A DNA stretch of 64,000 nucleotides. It comes from Nannocystis pusilla (GTDB lineage: Bacteria > Myxococcota_A > Polyangia > Nannocystales > Nannocystaceae). How positions within the stretch are numbered: the first letter of the stretch is position 1; each line of letters opens with the position of its first letter. The position numbers and the translations under genes are program-made. Positions 1-9,922 of the stretch are shown piece by piece. The stretch covers positions 6,735,168 to 6,799,167 of the forward strand of contig NZ_JAPNKE010000002.1 in NCBI RefSeq assembly GCF_026626665.1. The letters are read 5' to 3'. Below the pieces are notes generated by a model that was not told where the DNA came from, made no database searches, and was given only the letters and a program-made list of their open reading frames with translations.

Positions 1-204
1 TTGTACATGTGCGAACGCGCCCCTCGCTCGCGTCAGGGCGGCGGACGTCGCCGGCCCCCGCGAGAGCGAGCGGTCCACGAGCGCCGCCCGTGAGCGTCCG
101 AGCCCACAGGGCCGCGAGCGCCGCGAGCCATGCTGCCGCAGCGGCAGTTATCGACTCGCGGCTGGGGGTCCGGGCCCACGCCCAATACCCGGAGTCCCCC
201 CTCG

Positions 205-233
205 TTGATTCGCGAGACACGCGCCGGTACCGT
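205..233 (+). promoter_or_regulatory. Candidate promoter of the sterol-type operon
   Basis: A TTGATT box at 205-210 and a TACCGT box at 228-233 are separated by 17 bases, a good sigma-70-like arrangement. The predicted start of transcription falls about two bases before the GTG at 242, so the transcript would be almost leaderless. This is a pattern match only. The rest of 1-241 shows no gene; a CATG repeat core lies at 6-9. Confidence 0.3.
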
Positions 234-241
234 GTGCGGCC

Positions 242-1750
242 GTGGGCGCTCGTTTTCCTTTCCCTTCGTTTCCGCGTGGTTGGTTCGTCATCGGCTTCCC
301 CGAGGACATCGCTCCCGGGCAGGTCAAGACCCTCCGATACTTCGGCCAGGACATCGTCGTGTTCCGCACCGAATCGGGCGTGCTGTCGGCGGTCGACAAG
401 GTCTGCCCGCACCTCGGCGCGCACCTCGGCGGCGGCCACGTCAAGGGCGAGTGCCTGCGCTGCCCGTTCCACGACTGGGGCTTTCGCACCGACGGTGTGT
501 GCGTCGACGTGCCCTACGCCCCGAAGATCCCGCCCAAGGCCGCGGTCAAGACCTGGCACATCCGCGAGCAGAACGGCGTGATCCTGGCCTGGTACTGCCC
601 CAAGGGCGAGGCCCCGGCCTACGAGGTCCCGGTGCTCGACGAGGAGGGCTGGACCGGCAACAAGACGGTGCGATGGGTCGTGCGCTCGCACCCGCAGGAG
701 GTCGCCGAGAACACCGTCGACTGCTCGCACCTCGGCCCGGTCCACCACGTCGGCCGCACCGACGTGCTCTCGGTCGAGCAGGAGGGCCACTTCATGCGCG
801 TCGTCCTCCACATGGAGGCCTCGGGCGCGCCGATCGACATGCCCGACGAGTTCAACGACGTCCAGCTCGACGTCAAGCTGTACGGCATCGGCCACATCGT
901 CTCGATGACCACCGTGCTGACCTCGGACATGCGCACGCGCCAGCGCATCTACCCGACCCCGATCGACGAGGACACGATCGCCATCTTCGGCGTCAGCAAC
1001 ATCAAGCAGATGGCCGACGAGGGCTACACCCGCGAGATCGAGGACATCTTCTACAAGGCGTTCCTGGTCGACTTCCCCAAGGACTTCCCGATCTGGGAGA
1101 ACAAGGCCTACCTCGACAAGCCGATGCTCGCCGGCGGCGACGGCCCGATCGGTCGCTACCGCCGCTGGTGCCGCCAGTTCTACGACTACCCCGAGGCCGC
1201 AGCCGCTCAGCCGACCGCCGCGCCTGCGGCCGCCGCCGCGCCGACCACCGCGCTCGGCAAGCTCAAGGGCTGGCTGCGCACCCTGGCCCAGGCCCCGGCC
1301 GCCAACAGCAACGGCGGCGCCAACGGCCACGACAGCAACAACAACGACGCCGGCCTCGACGCCCACCTGATCGACCTCGGCCCGCGCAAGCCGCGGGCCG
1401 TCGCGGTCACCAGCAAGTTCGCCTCGGTCGGCGACTACTTCGAGACCCTGGAGCGGCGCTTCGACCCGGCGGCCGCCGGCGACCTGCAGGCCGTCATCCA
1501 GTGGGTGCTCACCGGCGACAAGGCCTGCGCCTACTTCGCCGAGATCAAGGGCGGCAGCGTCCAGCGGGTCGCCGGCACGCACCCCGCGCCGACGATCACC
1601 ATCGAGATGTCGGCCGAGGACTACCTGCTCATGATCAACGGCGAGCTCAACGGCGCCCGCGCCTTCTCGACCGGCCGCGGCCGGCTGCGCGGCCCCGTGC
1701 GCCTGGCGATGAAGATGCAGCGCCTGTTCCCCCTCGAAGCCGCGGTGTGA
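242..1750 (+). CDS. Rieske non-heme iron oxygenase fused to an SCP2 sterol-carrier domain
   Basis: This 502-residue protein starts at a GTG directly before the FPRGWFVIGF segment typical of Rieske oxygenases. The Rieske [2Fe-2S] ligands are visible as CPHLGAH (about residues 55-61) and CPFHDW (74-79). A catalytic iron site of the NxxDxxHxxxxH type lies at about 157-168 (NTVDCSHLGPVH). The N-terminal half resembles the KshA / DAF-36 (Neverland) / SdmA group that oxidises steroids and sterols. An Ala/Asn-rich linker at about 320-385 leads to a C-terminal SCP2-like lipid-binding domain at about 395-500 (ITIEMSAEDYLLMINGELNG). The next gene follows two bases downstream and belongs to the sterol desaturase superfamily, so a sterol substrate is likely: ring desaturation or C-4 oxidation. 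A ferredoxin/reductase partner is not in the window. The family call is firm; the exact reaction is inference. Confidence 0.85.
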   Translation: MGARFPFPSFPRGWFVIGFPEDIAPGQVKTLRYFGQDIVVFRTESGVLSAVDKVCPHLGAHLGGGHVKGECLRCPFHDWGFRTDGVCVDVPYAPKIPPKAAVKTWHIREQNGVILAWYCPKGEAPAYEVPVLDEEGWTGNKTVRWVVRSHPQEVAENTVDCSHLGPVHHVGRTDVLSVEQEGHFMRVVLHMEASGAPIDMPDEFNDVQLDVKLYGIGHIVSMTTVLTSDMRTRQRIYPTPIDEDTIAIFGVSNIKQMADEGYTREIEDIFYKAFLVDFPKDFPIWENKAYLDKPMLAGGDGPIGRYRRWCRQFYDYPEAAAAQPTAAPAAAAAPTTALGKLKGWLRTLAQAPAANSNGGANGHDSNNNDAGLDAHLIDLGPRKPRAVAVTSKFASVGDYFETLERRFDPAAAGDLQAVIQWVLTGDKACAYFAEIKGGSVQRVAGTHPAPTITIEMSAEDYLLMINGELNGARAFSTGRGRLRGPVRLAMKMQRLFPLEAAV

Positions 1751-1752
1751 AC

Positions 1753-2547
1753 ATGGACGAGTTCTTTCGCTGGCTCGTCCTCGCGTTCTGGTCGATCGTC
1801 GGCGGCCTCGTCATCGTCTGGGGCGTCGCCGGTTACTACCACCTCCGCTACTACGTCCTCCGTCGCCACGAGCCCGAGACCTGGAAGTGCCAGCCGAGGC
1901 GCTGGCTCCGGCCCGAGCAGCAGCGGCAGGCGATGCGGCTGACGACCATGAACATGACGGTCGGCGGCCTGTTGTCGGGCACCTTCATCTGGAGCCTGGA
2001 CCGCGGCCTGCCGACCGGCCTCTACTTCGACTTCGCCGAGCGCGGCTGGGCGTGGTTCCTGTTCAGCAGCGTCGCCTTCTTCCTGCTGGTCGACCTGCTG
2101 GCCTACTACGCCCACCGGGCGATGCACCACAAGCTGGTGTTCCGCCAGATCCACTCGTGGCACCACCGCTACGTCGCCACCACCCCGTTCGTGGTCACGG
2201 CCATGCACCCGGTCGAGTTCTTGACCTTCCAGGCCGTCACCTTCATCCCGATGTTCTTCCTGCCGATCTACTTCGGCACCGCGATCGCCGTCTTCGTCTA
2301 CATCCTCGTCTTCAACATCATCGACCACTCGGGCGTGAAGCTGAGCTCGCGCTGGCCGTGGCAGGGCCCGACCAGCTTCCACGACGATCACCACGCCCAC
2401 TTCCACTGCAACTTCGGCCAGTGCCTGCTGCTGTGGGACCGCCTGCACGGCACTTTGCGCCGCAAGAACCGCCGCTACGGCGCCGACGTCTACGGCGGTA
2501 GAGGCTCCGGCGGCAGCAGCGACGACGACTTCGTCAGCTACAAGTAA
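1753..2547 (+). CDS. Sterol desaturase / fatty acid hydroxylase superfamily membrane enzyme
   Basis: This 264-residue membrane di-iron enzyme begins at ATG 1753, two bases after the preceding stop, so the two genes are almost certainly co-transcribed. Three histidine boxes are clear: HRAMHH, HSWHH and HDDHH followed by AHFHCNFG. Hydrophobic helices flank them (around residues 5-30, 75-110 and 165-195). The family includes sterol C-5 desaturase (ERG3/SC5D), C-4 methyl oxidase and fatty acid hydroxylases, all of which use O2 at a membrane surface. Myxobacteria of the Nannocystis group are known sterol producers, and the Rieske-SCP2 neighbour supports a sterol substrate. The Gly/Ser/Asp-rich C-terminus (GSGGSSDDD) is probably a flexible tail. 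The reading frame extends upstream without a stop, but that part overlaps the Rieske gene and is not coding. Confidence 0.85.
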   Translation: MDEFFRWLVLAFWSIVGGLVIVWGVAGYYHLRYYVLRRHEPETWKCQPRRWLRPEQQRQAMRLTTMNMTVGGLLSGTFIWSLDRGLPTGLYFDFAERGWAWFLFSSVAFFLLVDLLAYYAHRAMHHKLVFRQIHSWHHRYVATTPFVVTAMHPVEFLTFQAVTFIPMFFLPIYFGTAIAVFVYILVFNIIDHSGVKLSSRWPWQGPTSFHDDHHAHFHCNFGQCLLLWDRLHGTLRRKNRRYGADVYGGRGSGGSSDDDFVSYK

Positions 2548-2631
2548 TCCATCCGCCGCGGCGACCTCGTGCGCCGCGGATCTCCCCGACGACCGCGTCC
2601 GCGCGACTCTCCTCGCCCCGATCGGCACCGC

Positions 2632-3777
2632 ATGCACGCCCCCTGGGACCTCGCCCCGCACCTCCCCTGGCACGTCTTCTCCAGCCCCGCCGACCAGTGG
2701 TCGGTGATGCCGTCGTTCCTGCTCGGCGAGTACCTGTTCTACGCCTGCGCCGCGCTGGCCTTCACGCACGCGTGGAAGCAGGGCGCCGAGCGGCGCAAGC
2801 ACTTGCTCGCGTGGTTCGGCGCGCTGCTGGCCGGCACCGCCAACGACATGATCTTCATGGCCCTGCCGCTGGTCGACAACTTCTGGCAGGCGCAGGGCAC
2901 GATCATGATCACCCCGCGCCTGCCGCTGTACATCCCCTGCGTCTACGTCTGCTTCATGTACTTCCCGACGGTGTCGGTGTGGCGCCTCGGCCTGCCGCCG
3001 CTGGCCCGCGCCGCCCTCACCGGCCTGGCCGGCAGCCTGTTCTACGCCCCCTACGACATCACCGGCGCCAAGTTCCTGTGGTGGACCTGGCACGACAGCG
3101 ACGCCCCGATCGCCAGCCGAATCCTGGGCGCCCCGATCGGCAGCACCATGTGGGTCATCACCTTCGTCGCCGCCTTCTCGTGGCTGCTCGGCAAGGCCAC
3201 CGACCGCGACCCCGGCGTCTCCGGCAAGACGGTCGCCAAGGGCCTCGCGCTGGTGTGCGGCCTCAGCACGCTGCTGATGATGCTGCAGCTCAACGTCCTC
3301 CAGCAGCTCGACGGCGGCGTCCCGGGGCCGATCGGCCTCGTCACCGTGATCGCCGTCTACGGCCTGCTCCTCTGGCGCGGCAGCAAGCAGGCGAACCCGG
3401 CCGAGCCGCGCCGCGCCGACCGGATCCTCCACGCCGCGGTGGTCCTCTACTTCACCAGCCTGGCCGTGATCATGGCGGCCTTCACCCCCGAGACCCACGT
3501 CAGCACGAGCATGCACCAGACGTACGGCAAGTGCCACGTGGAGGCCACCGACATCACCGGCCACACGCGCTGGCTGTACCTGTGCGCCGAGGACTTCGAC
3601 GAGGACTTCTCGTTCACGGCCGTCAAGCTGCCCGACGACGGCGACGAGTGGTACACCGTCACCGGCCGCCCGCACACCGACTATGCAAAGTGGCTCGCCG
3701 GCGTGTCCGGCCTCGGCCTCGCCGGCATCGCCCTCTACTCGTTCCTCCTCGGCCCGCTGCGCCGCCGTCGCCGCTGA
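2632..3777 (+). CDS. Unrecognised multi-pass membrane protein next to the sterol-type genes
   Basis: I do not recognise a family for this protein of about 381 residues. It has roughly eight or nine hydrophobic segments (for example FLLGEYLFYACAALAFTHAW near residue 30 and the C-terminal LAGIALYSFLLGP), a hydrophilic stretch around 290-350 rich in Asp/Glu (EDFDEDFSF), and ends in an Arg cluster (GPLRRRRR), which would place the C-terminus in the cytoplasm. ATG 2632 is preferred over an upstream in-frame GTG at 2569 because the extra residues are Arg/Pro-rich and the hydrophobic N-terminus starts after 2632. It follows the Rieske and desaturase genes by 84 bases on the same strand and may belong to the same lipid pathway. 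A role cannot be read from the sequence. Confidence 0.7.
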   Translation: MHAPWDLAPHLPWHVFSSPADQWSVMPSFLLGEYLFYACAALAFTHAWKQGAERRKHLLAWFGALLAGTANDMIFMALPLVDNFWQAQGTIMITPRLPLYIPCVYVCFMYFPTVSVWRLGLPPLARAALTGLAGSLFYAPYDITGAKFLWWTWHDSDAPIASRILGAPIGSTMWVITFVAAFSWLLGKATDRDPGVSGKTVAKGLALVCGLSTLLMMLQLNVLQQLDGGVPGPIGLVTVIAVYGLLLWRGSKQANPAEPRRADRILHAAVVLYFTSLAVIMAAFTPETHVSTSMHQTYGKCHVEATDITGHTRWLYLCAEDFDEDFSFTAVKLPDDGDEWYTVTGRPHTDYAKWLAGVSGLGLAGIALYSFLLGPLRRRRR

Positions 3778-3820
3778 GTTCACGGGGCTCGCCGGTGTGC
3801 GAGCAGGGCCCGTCGGTGAT

Positions 3821-3862
3821 CATGCCTCATAAGACATGTCCATGAAGACATGTCCACCGCCC
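3821..3862. repeat. 14-bp phased CATGTCC repeat, 3 units
   Basis: CATG cores start at 3821, 3835 and 3849, exactly 14 bases apart, giving two perfect-register steps of the window-wide repeat. The rest of the gap from 3778 to about 4088 contains no supportable gene. Confidence 0.8.
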
Positions 3863-4088
3863 GCCCCGGGAGAGATGGGCGAGCCCCGCCGACCCGGCCG
3901 CCGTTCGCTCGCACACCGCGTGAGGCTCGCCGACAAACGAGCCGAGGCGAGGCACGGGTCCGAGCGACGCGCATGGAGCTCTGGGAGCTTCGCCCGCCCG
4001 TCGCTCGGACGGCCGCCTACCCCCTCCCCGTCCTTCTGTCGCACACGCGCTCGCGGAACAACCGCGAAGCCGGCAAAGTTCGACAGTC

Positions 4089-5421
4089 ATGTTCGACGCG
4101 CCGTATCGCTCGCGCCTTTTCCCGCTATCCGTCCTGCTCGCCTCCCCCTGCCTCGCCGGCAGCGCGCGCCGAGCTGCCCGAGCCGTCCGATTTCAGCGTC
4201 GCCTGGCACGTGACCGACGATGCCGGCGAAGTGATCAGGCCGATGACAGATCGCGATCACCGACAGTTCCTGAACCGCGCCCGCTGCGAGTGCGGCCAGC
4301 AGGTCGGCGCGGACATCCGGATGACTCGACCCCCGGCCGACCTCGCGCAACAACTCCAGGCCATGATCGGCCAGGAGTGCGCGGTCGCCGAGACGAGTTT
4401 CACCGGCGAATACGCCCGCTGCGGCCAGCTCGCCGTGGAGCTCGTCGCCACCTACGTCCCGGGCATCCGCGCCGCCTTCCACCCGGCCTTCCTGGCCCAC
4501 GGGCTCGTGCCCATGACTCCCACTCGCCTCACCGACGAGGCCGACGCGTGGCTCGCCAGCGGCTGCGACGGCGCGGGCGAGGCCGGCCTGTGGATGTGCA
4601 TGCCGCATGAGAACAACACTCCGAACTGCCAGGAGAGCGAATTCTTCGTCGCCCCCGACGACGCCCTGTCCCTCCTGTCGGGCATCGCCCCGCTCGCCTT
4701 CGACTACGAGCCGCCGCTCATGCAGCCGATCGACCTGTCCGTCGAGCCAGGGAACGGCGCCGTCCTGCTGCGCTGGGAGCCGCCGGGCGCCGGCGACATC
4801 GCCGGCTTCCGCGTGCTGTGCGAGGAGGCCGACGGGGGCGCCGCCCCGGGCCACGCGTTCGCGCCGCCCGACCTCACCGCCGAGCACGACGGCACCCACT
4901 ACTTCACCGCCGGAAACCTGTGCGGCGACCACCCGTTTTCGACCGTCCGTCTCGAGCCCGCCGCAGCCACCGACCCCGACACCTGCGGCAACGGCTTGCT
5001 CGAGGCCGGCGAGGCCTGCGACGACGGCCCCGACAACGACCCCGGCGGCCTGTGCGACCGAGACTGCCGCCTGCGCGTCGGCCCCGGCCTCCACGCCCTC
5101 GCGTGGGACCACGTCTGCAGCGCGCACGTCGACTTCAGCGACGACTCGGTCGTCGTCGGCGGCCTGACCAACGGCACCGCCTACAACTTCGTCCTGGTCT
5201 CCTACGACCTGGCTGGCAACCCCCGCGCGTTCGCCCGCGTCGTTACTGCCACCCCCGACTCCAGCCTCCCCGACCTGCTGCCGACCGCCGACGAAGGCTG
5301 CGGCTGCGCGGCGAGCCGCGAAGGGCACGGCCTCTTCGCCATGTCCCTGGGGACACTCTTCATCATGCTCCGCCGGCGCCCGCGACCGCGGCGCGCGAGC
5401 TCGCGAGCGACGTGCTCCTGA
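4089..5421 (+). CDS. MYXO-CTERM-type surface protein with fibronectin-like segment (frameshift near 4160)
   Basis: ATG 4089 opens a clear signal peptide (FPLSVLLASPCLAGSA), but the mature protein continues in the next frame from about 4165 (AELPEPSDFSVAWHV). One surplus base in the GCGCGCGCC run near 4155-4165 would explain this, and the whole gene is then about 443 residues. The middle holds a Cys-containing domain of unknown type. Next comes a fibronectin-III-like stretch (GAVLLRWEPPGAGDIAGFRV) and a DUF4215-like motif (CGNGLLEAGEACDDG). The C-terminus has Gly-Cys-Gly-Cys, a short hydrophobic helix and an Arg-rich end, which is the MYXO-CTERM sorting pattern. It is therefore probably exported and surface-anchored. 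The longer frame that begins at 3850 has no signal peptide and an Arg/Pro-rich start, so I rejected that start. Confidence 0.65.
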
Positions 5422-5452
5422 GAGCATGTCCTCCCGGACATAAACTCCTGCC
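5411..5452. repeat. 14-bp phased repeat over the stop codon of the MYXO-CTERM gene
   Basis: Cores CGTG 5411, CATG 5425 and CATA 5439 are spaced 14 bases apart. The stop codon at 5419-5421 lies inside the first unit, so the repeat has replaced or formed the gene's 3' end. Confidence 0.65.
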
Positions 5453-5606
5453 CGTTTCTCGAGGCCTCGACTCGCGCGCCGCGGTGGAGCGCGACGTGAA
5501 CTCCGCGGACACGCCCTCGAGGGCATGAGATGGACCTCTCGCAGATCCTGGGGAACGCCCTCCTCGCGCTCCGGTGAAGCGCGCGGCTCGACGCTCCCCC
5601 GAAGAA

Positions 5607-5648
5607 CATGACCTCGAGAACATGTCCTTTTGGACACCATCATCCCCT
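5607..5648. repeat. 14-bp phased repeat in the leader of the histidine kinase gene
   Basis: Cores at 5607 (CATG), 5621 (CATG) and 5635 (CACC) keep the 14-base step. The 506-base gap 5422-5927 otherwise contains GC-rich sequence in which I see no gene. Confidence 0.65.
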
Positions 5649-5927
5649 CCGCGCTCCCCGGGGTCGGTTCGGCCAGGGCCGTCGCCCTCGGTCCCCTGCG
5701 GGCGGGCCGGCGCGCCCGCGGCCGCCCGGCGCCGACGACCGCCGCCCCTCCCGGCAGGCCGCCGTCCCGCGACAGCCTTCCCCCGCGGCTCGGCCGCTCC
5801 ACGATCCCCGCGCACCGACCCTCTCTCCGCCGCAGCACCCCCGGCGGCGCGCCCGCGGAACGCGACACCGCCCGCGCACGCATCGCCGTCCGGGCGCTCG
5901 CGCGTCACCGGGTTCACACCTTCGCTC

Positions 5928-8715
5928 ATGGTGAGCCGCGGCGCCGCCGACGAGCACGACAGCACGGACGGGCGGGGAGAGCTCGGCGACGCACCCGCCG
6001 CTCCTCGCGGCTCGCGGAGCTCCCACGCGGTCGCGCCCGCGGGCCCATCCGCGACGCCCCGTCCTCACTCCTCGCGCCTGCTCGTCTCGCTCGCGCTCCC
6101 GTTCCTCGCGCTCGTCCTTCAGCTGCTGCTCTGGCGCCTCATCCCGCGCACCTGGTTCCTCTTCTTCTACCCTGCCGTCTTCACTGCCGGCGCGCTCGCG
6201 GGCCTGCGCGCCGGCCTGAGCACCACCGCCCTCTCGGCGGTCCTGGTGTGGTGGTTCTTCGTCCCGCCCGCGCAGCAGCTCGTCAAGCACGACCCGGCCG
6301 CGCTCCTGCCGATGACCGTGTTCGTCGGCATGGGCGTCGCCGTCAGCGCCTTCCACGAGCGCCTGCGCCGGGCCGAGCGCGCCGTCGCCGACGCCACTCG
6401 GCACCTCGCCACCTCTCTGATCCAGCAGGCGCCCGACGGCGTCCTCATCGCCGACCTCGAAGGTCGCCTCACCGAGGTCAACCACGCCGTCTGTCACATG
6501 CTCGGCTACTCGCGCGACGAGCTGCTGGGCCTGACCTTGCTCGACCTGCTCTCCCTCGACGCCACCGATCCCGCCGACCTCCTGCGCGGCTTGCCCGCCG
6601 CCTTCGAGTCGAGCGTGCGGCGCAAGGACGGCACCCGGCTGCCGGTCGAGCTCCGCGCCAGACTGCTCACCGACGGCCGCTGGCAGGCCTTCGTCCGCGA
6701 CGTCTCCGCGCGCCGGCGCGTCGAGGAGGCCCTGCGCGAGCGGCAGTCCGACCTCGATCGCGCCCAGTCCGTCGCCGGCGTCGGCAGCTGGCGGCTCGAC
6801 CTGCGGCGCGACGAGGTGCAGTGGAGCGACGAGACCTACCGGATCTTCGGCGTCCCGCGCGGCACCACGCTCACCTATCACGGCTTCCTCGACCTGCTGC
6901 ACCCGGACGACCGCGCGCACGTCGACCGCGCGTGGCAGGCCGCCCTGGCCGGCGCGCCCTTCGACGTCGAGCACCGGATCGTCGTCGACGGCGAGGTGAA
7001 GTGGATCCGCGAGCAGGCCGAGGTCGACCTCGACGGCGCCGGCGTCCCGCTGCGCGGGATCGGCACCGCCCAGGACATCACCCTGCGCAAGCGCGCCGAC
7101 GAGGCGCTGCGGCGGGCCCACGACGCCGAGCGGCGGCTCCGCGGCGAGCTCGAGGACCTCACGCGCGCCGCCGCGGCGGTGTCCGAGGCGGTCGCCGACC
7201 TGCCGCGCTCCGACCTCGCCACGGTGCTGCAGGTCATCGCGCGCCAGGCCCAGACCCTGACGGACGCGCGCTACGTCGGCCTCGGCATCGGCACCGACCC
7301 CGCGGTCCCCTTCGACCCGTGGATCGCCCTCGGCGTCTCGGACGAAGTGGCTCGCCGGATCGCCCGCAACCCGCGGCCGATCGGCCTGCTCGGCGCGGTC
7401 GCCCGCGACAACCGCATCATCCGCACCCGCGACCTGCACCGGCACCCCGCCTTCGGCGGGTTCCCGCCTGGCCATCCGGACATGCGCAGCTTCCTCGGCG
7501 TCCCGATCCGCTTCCACGGCCGCTCGGTCGGCAACTTGTTCCTGGCCGACAAGATCGGCGCCGACGAGTTCTCGGTCCAGGACCAGCGCCTCATCGAGCT
7601 GCTGGCCGCCCGCGCCGGCGCGGCGATCGAGATCGCCACCCGCTACGTCGGCGAGGCCTTCCAGCGCGCCTGGCTGCAGACCGTCCTCGACCAGCTGCCC
7701 GAGGGCGTCATCGTCGTCGACAGCGAGAGCACCATCGTCCTGCGCAACCGCGTCGCCGCCGCCCTCGCTCGTCGCTCGGGGCTCGTCGGCCACCCCGAGG
7801 ATCGCCTCTACGACGTCCGCGAGCCCTCCGGCGCGCCGGTGCCGTTCGAGCGCACGCCGGCGAACCGCGCGCTGCGCGGCGAGGCCCTCGTCGGCGTCGA
7901 GTACGTCATCGTCGGCCCCGACGGCCGCGTCCTCCCGGTCCTCGTCAGCGCCACCCCGCTCGTCACCGTCGGCGAGCCTGCCGGCGCCGCGATCGTGTTC
8001 CAGGACATCAGCGCGCTCAAGGAGCTCGAGCGCCTGCGCGAGGAGTGGACCTCCGTGGTCGCGCACGACCTGCGGCAGCCGGTCGCCGTCGTCGAGCTGA
8101 CCGTCGAGGCGCTCCTGCGCGGCCTCCCGGGCGCCCCCGGAGCGGACCCTCCGCGGCCTCGAGCGGATCAAGACCGCCGGCCGCCGGCTCGACCGCATGA
8201 TCGACGACCTGCTCGACGCCTCGCGCATCGAGTCGCGCCGCCTGACCGTCCAGCCGCGCGTCGTCGACCTCGCGGCCCTGGCCGCCGGCGCGGTCGAGCA
8301 GGCGCGCGAGACCTTGCCCGGCGCGCCGATCCGCGTGGTCGCCGAGGGCGCGCAGCCGGCGTGGGTCGACCCCGACCGGATCCACCAGGTCCTGGACAAC
8401 TTGCTGTCGAACGCCGTGAAGTACGGCGAGCCGGGCCGGGAGATCCGCGTCGACGTCGGCCCGCGCGAGGGCGCGGTCGAGCTCGCCGTCGTCAACCACG
8501 GGGCCGGCATCGCGCCCGACCAGCAGCGCTCGCTGTTCTGTCGGTTCGCCCGCACCCGCGAGGCCCGCGAGGGCCCCGTCCCCGGCCTCGGCCTCGGCCT
8601 CTACATCTCGCGCGGCATCGTCGAGGCCCACGGCGGCCGCATGTGGGTCGAGAGCGCCCCCGGCGAGACCACCAGCTTCCACTGCCTGCTGCCGCGCGAG
8701 CCGCCGCGCGAGTGA
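5928..8715 (+). CDS. Membrane hybrid sensor histidine kinase: DUF4118, PAS, PAS, GAF, PAS, HisKA, HATPase (frameshift near 8140)
   Basis: Restoring one frame change around 8135-8150 gives a kinase of about 928 residues. Residues 50-145 hold four hydrophobic helices of the KdpD-like DUF4118 type. They are followed by PAS (about 160-280), PAS fold-3 (290-400, ending WIREQAEVDLDG), GAF (430-580), a third PAS (590-700) and a HisKA dimerisation helix with the phospho-acceptor in VVAHDLRQP (about His 711). The ATPase domain starts after the shift. It has an N box (VLDNLLSNAVKYG), a G1 box written NHGAGI with Asn where Asp is usual, and a G2 box GLGLGLYISRG. ATG 5928 is chosen because upstream in-frame residues are Pro/Arg-rich and overlap a repeat. 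No response regulator is adjacent, so the partner is unknown. Signals could be redox, light or small ligands through PAS/GAF. Confidence 0.8.
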
Positions 8716-8729
8716 GCGGGCCCTTCGAG

Positions 8730-8798
8730 CATGTTCTCGGGGGCATGTGCAAGGGACATGCCCCCGGGGGCATGTCCCTTCGCGCATGTCCCTTCGAC
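8730..8798. repeat. 14-bp phased repeat, 5 units, between convergent genes
   Basis: CATG cores lie at 8730, 8744, 8757, 8771 and 8785 (steps 14, 13, 14, 14). Neighbouring units pair into strong GC hairpins, for example around 8744-8770. The array fills the space between the kinase stop and the hisC stop, so it could work as a two-way terminator; no T-run follows. Confidence 0.8.
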
Positions 8799-8803
8799 CC
8801 GGC

Positions 8804-9919
8804 TCAGGTCGCCGCGGCGGGGTAGCCGGGGATCACCTCGGCGAGCGCCTTGCCGAGCAGGTCGAGCTCGGCGTTGGTGCCGACGCCGACGCGCAGGCAG
8901 CCGGCCAGGCGCGGCAGGGCCGAGGCGTCCTTGACGAGGATCCCGCGCTGGGCGAGGGCCTCGGCGACGCGGGCGGCCTCGCCGGCGGGGTCGAGGCGGA
9001 CCACCGCGAAGTTGGCGTGGGCCGGGAACACCCTGGCCTTGGGGATCTTCTCCAGCAGCCCGACCAGCTTCTGGCGGGCCGCGAGGCTGCGGGTCAGCAT
9101 CGCCTTCTGCACGCCGTCGAACTTGGTCAGCACCAGCTCGGCGATCGCCTGGCTGGTGGCCGACACGTTGTACGGGTTGCGGACCACGTTGAGCGGCCGG
9201 CGCAGCGCCGGCGGGGCCACGAGGTAGCCGATCCGCAGCGCCGCCAGCCCGATCTTCGACAGCGTCGACATGTACACGACGTTGTCGGGCAGGCCCTGCC
9301 GCCACAGCGTCGCCCCCGGCGCGTACGAGATGTAGGCCTCGTCGAGCACGAACACCGTCGCCGGGTGCTGCGCGATCAGCCGCTCGATGACCGCCGCGTC
9401 CCACAGGCTGCTGGTCGGGTTGTTCGGGCGGGCCAGGAAGCACAGCGCCGCGCCGGTGGCCACCCCGAGCGCCTCGTGCATCAACGTCTCGTCGAGCTCG
9501 AGCTCCTCGGTGAGCGGCACCTCGAGCACGCCGATCCCGCGGCAGCGGGCCGCATGGCCGTACATCTGGAAGGTCGGCGTCGGCACGACGATGAAGCTCG
9601 GCTCGCTCGGCCGCCCGCCCAGCGCGGTCAGCAGGAAGCCGATCAGTTCGTCGCTGCCGCACCCGAGCACCACCGCCTCCGGGTCGACCGCGTGGCGCTG
9701 GGCCAGCAGCGCCCGCAGCTTGCGCCCGGACGTGTCGGGGTAGCGGTTCAGCTCGAGCTGGGCCACTCGCTTGCCGACCTCCTGCACCACCTCCATGGGC
9801 CACGGCTCCGCCAGCTCGTTCGCCGCCAAGCGCGCCTTCACCGGTACCGGCTCGATGTCGTAAACGTCGAGTCCCGCCAGCGCGGGCCGCAGGTGGCGAG
9901 TCCACTCAGATGTCGTCAT
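8804..9919 (-). CDS. hisC: Histidinol-phosphate aminotransferase
   Basis: This 371-residue PLP enzyme transfers the amino group from glutamate to imidazole-acetol phosphate in histidine synthesis. The fold-type I features are present: NRYPDTSGRKLRALLA, VVLGCGSDELI, ARPNNPTS, VFVLDEAYISYA and the Schiff-base Lys in STLSKIGLAALRIGYL. Two ATGs lie six bases apart (9925 and 9919). GGAGG sits eight bases before the second and only two before the first, so 9919 is chosen. The SD and the upstream ATG lie within a 14-bp repeat unit at 9923-9937 in the hisD-hisC junction. The gene follows hisD on the same strand and should be co-transcribed with it; hisB is 20 kb away. Confidence 0.93.
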   Translation of the reverse strand: MTTSEWTRHLRPALAGLDVYDIEPVPVKARLAANELAEPWPMEVVQEVGKRVAQLELNRYPDTSGRKLRALLAQRHAVDPEAVVLGCGSDELIGFLLTALGGRPSEPSFIVVPTPTFQMYGHAARCRGIGVLEVPLTEELELDETLMHEALGVATGAALCFLARPNNPTSSLWDAAVIERLIAQHPATVFVLDEAYISYAPGATLWRQGLPDNVVYMSTLSKIGLAALRIGYLVAPPALRRPLNVVRNPYNVSATSQAIAELVLTKFDGVQKAMLTRSLAARQKLVGLLEKIPKARVFPAHANFAVVRLDPAGEAARVAEALAQRGILVKDASALPRLAGCLRVGVGTNAELDLLGKALAEVIPGYPAAAT

Positions 9920-9922
9920 GAA

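Noticed and set aside
130..2547. One long 805-residue frame ending in the sterol desaturase
   Set aside because: The first two thirds are an Arg/Pro-rich shadow of the Rieske gene; only the part from 1753 has family motifs.
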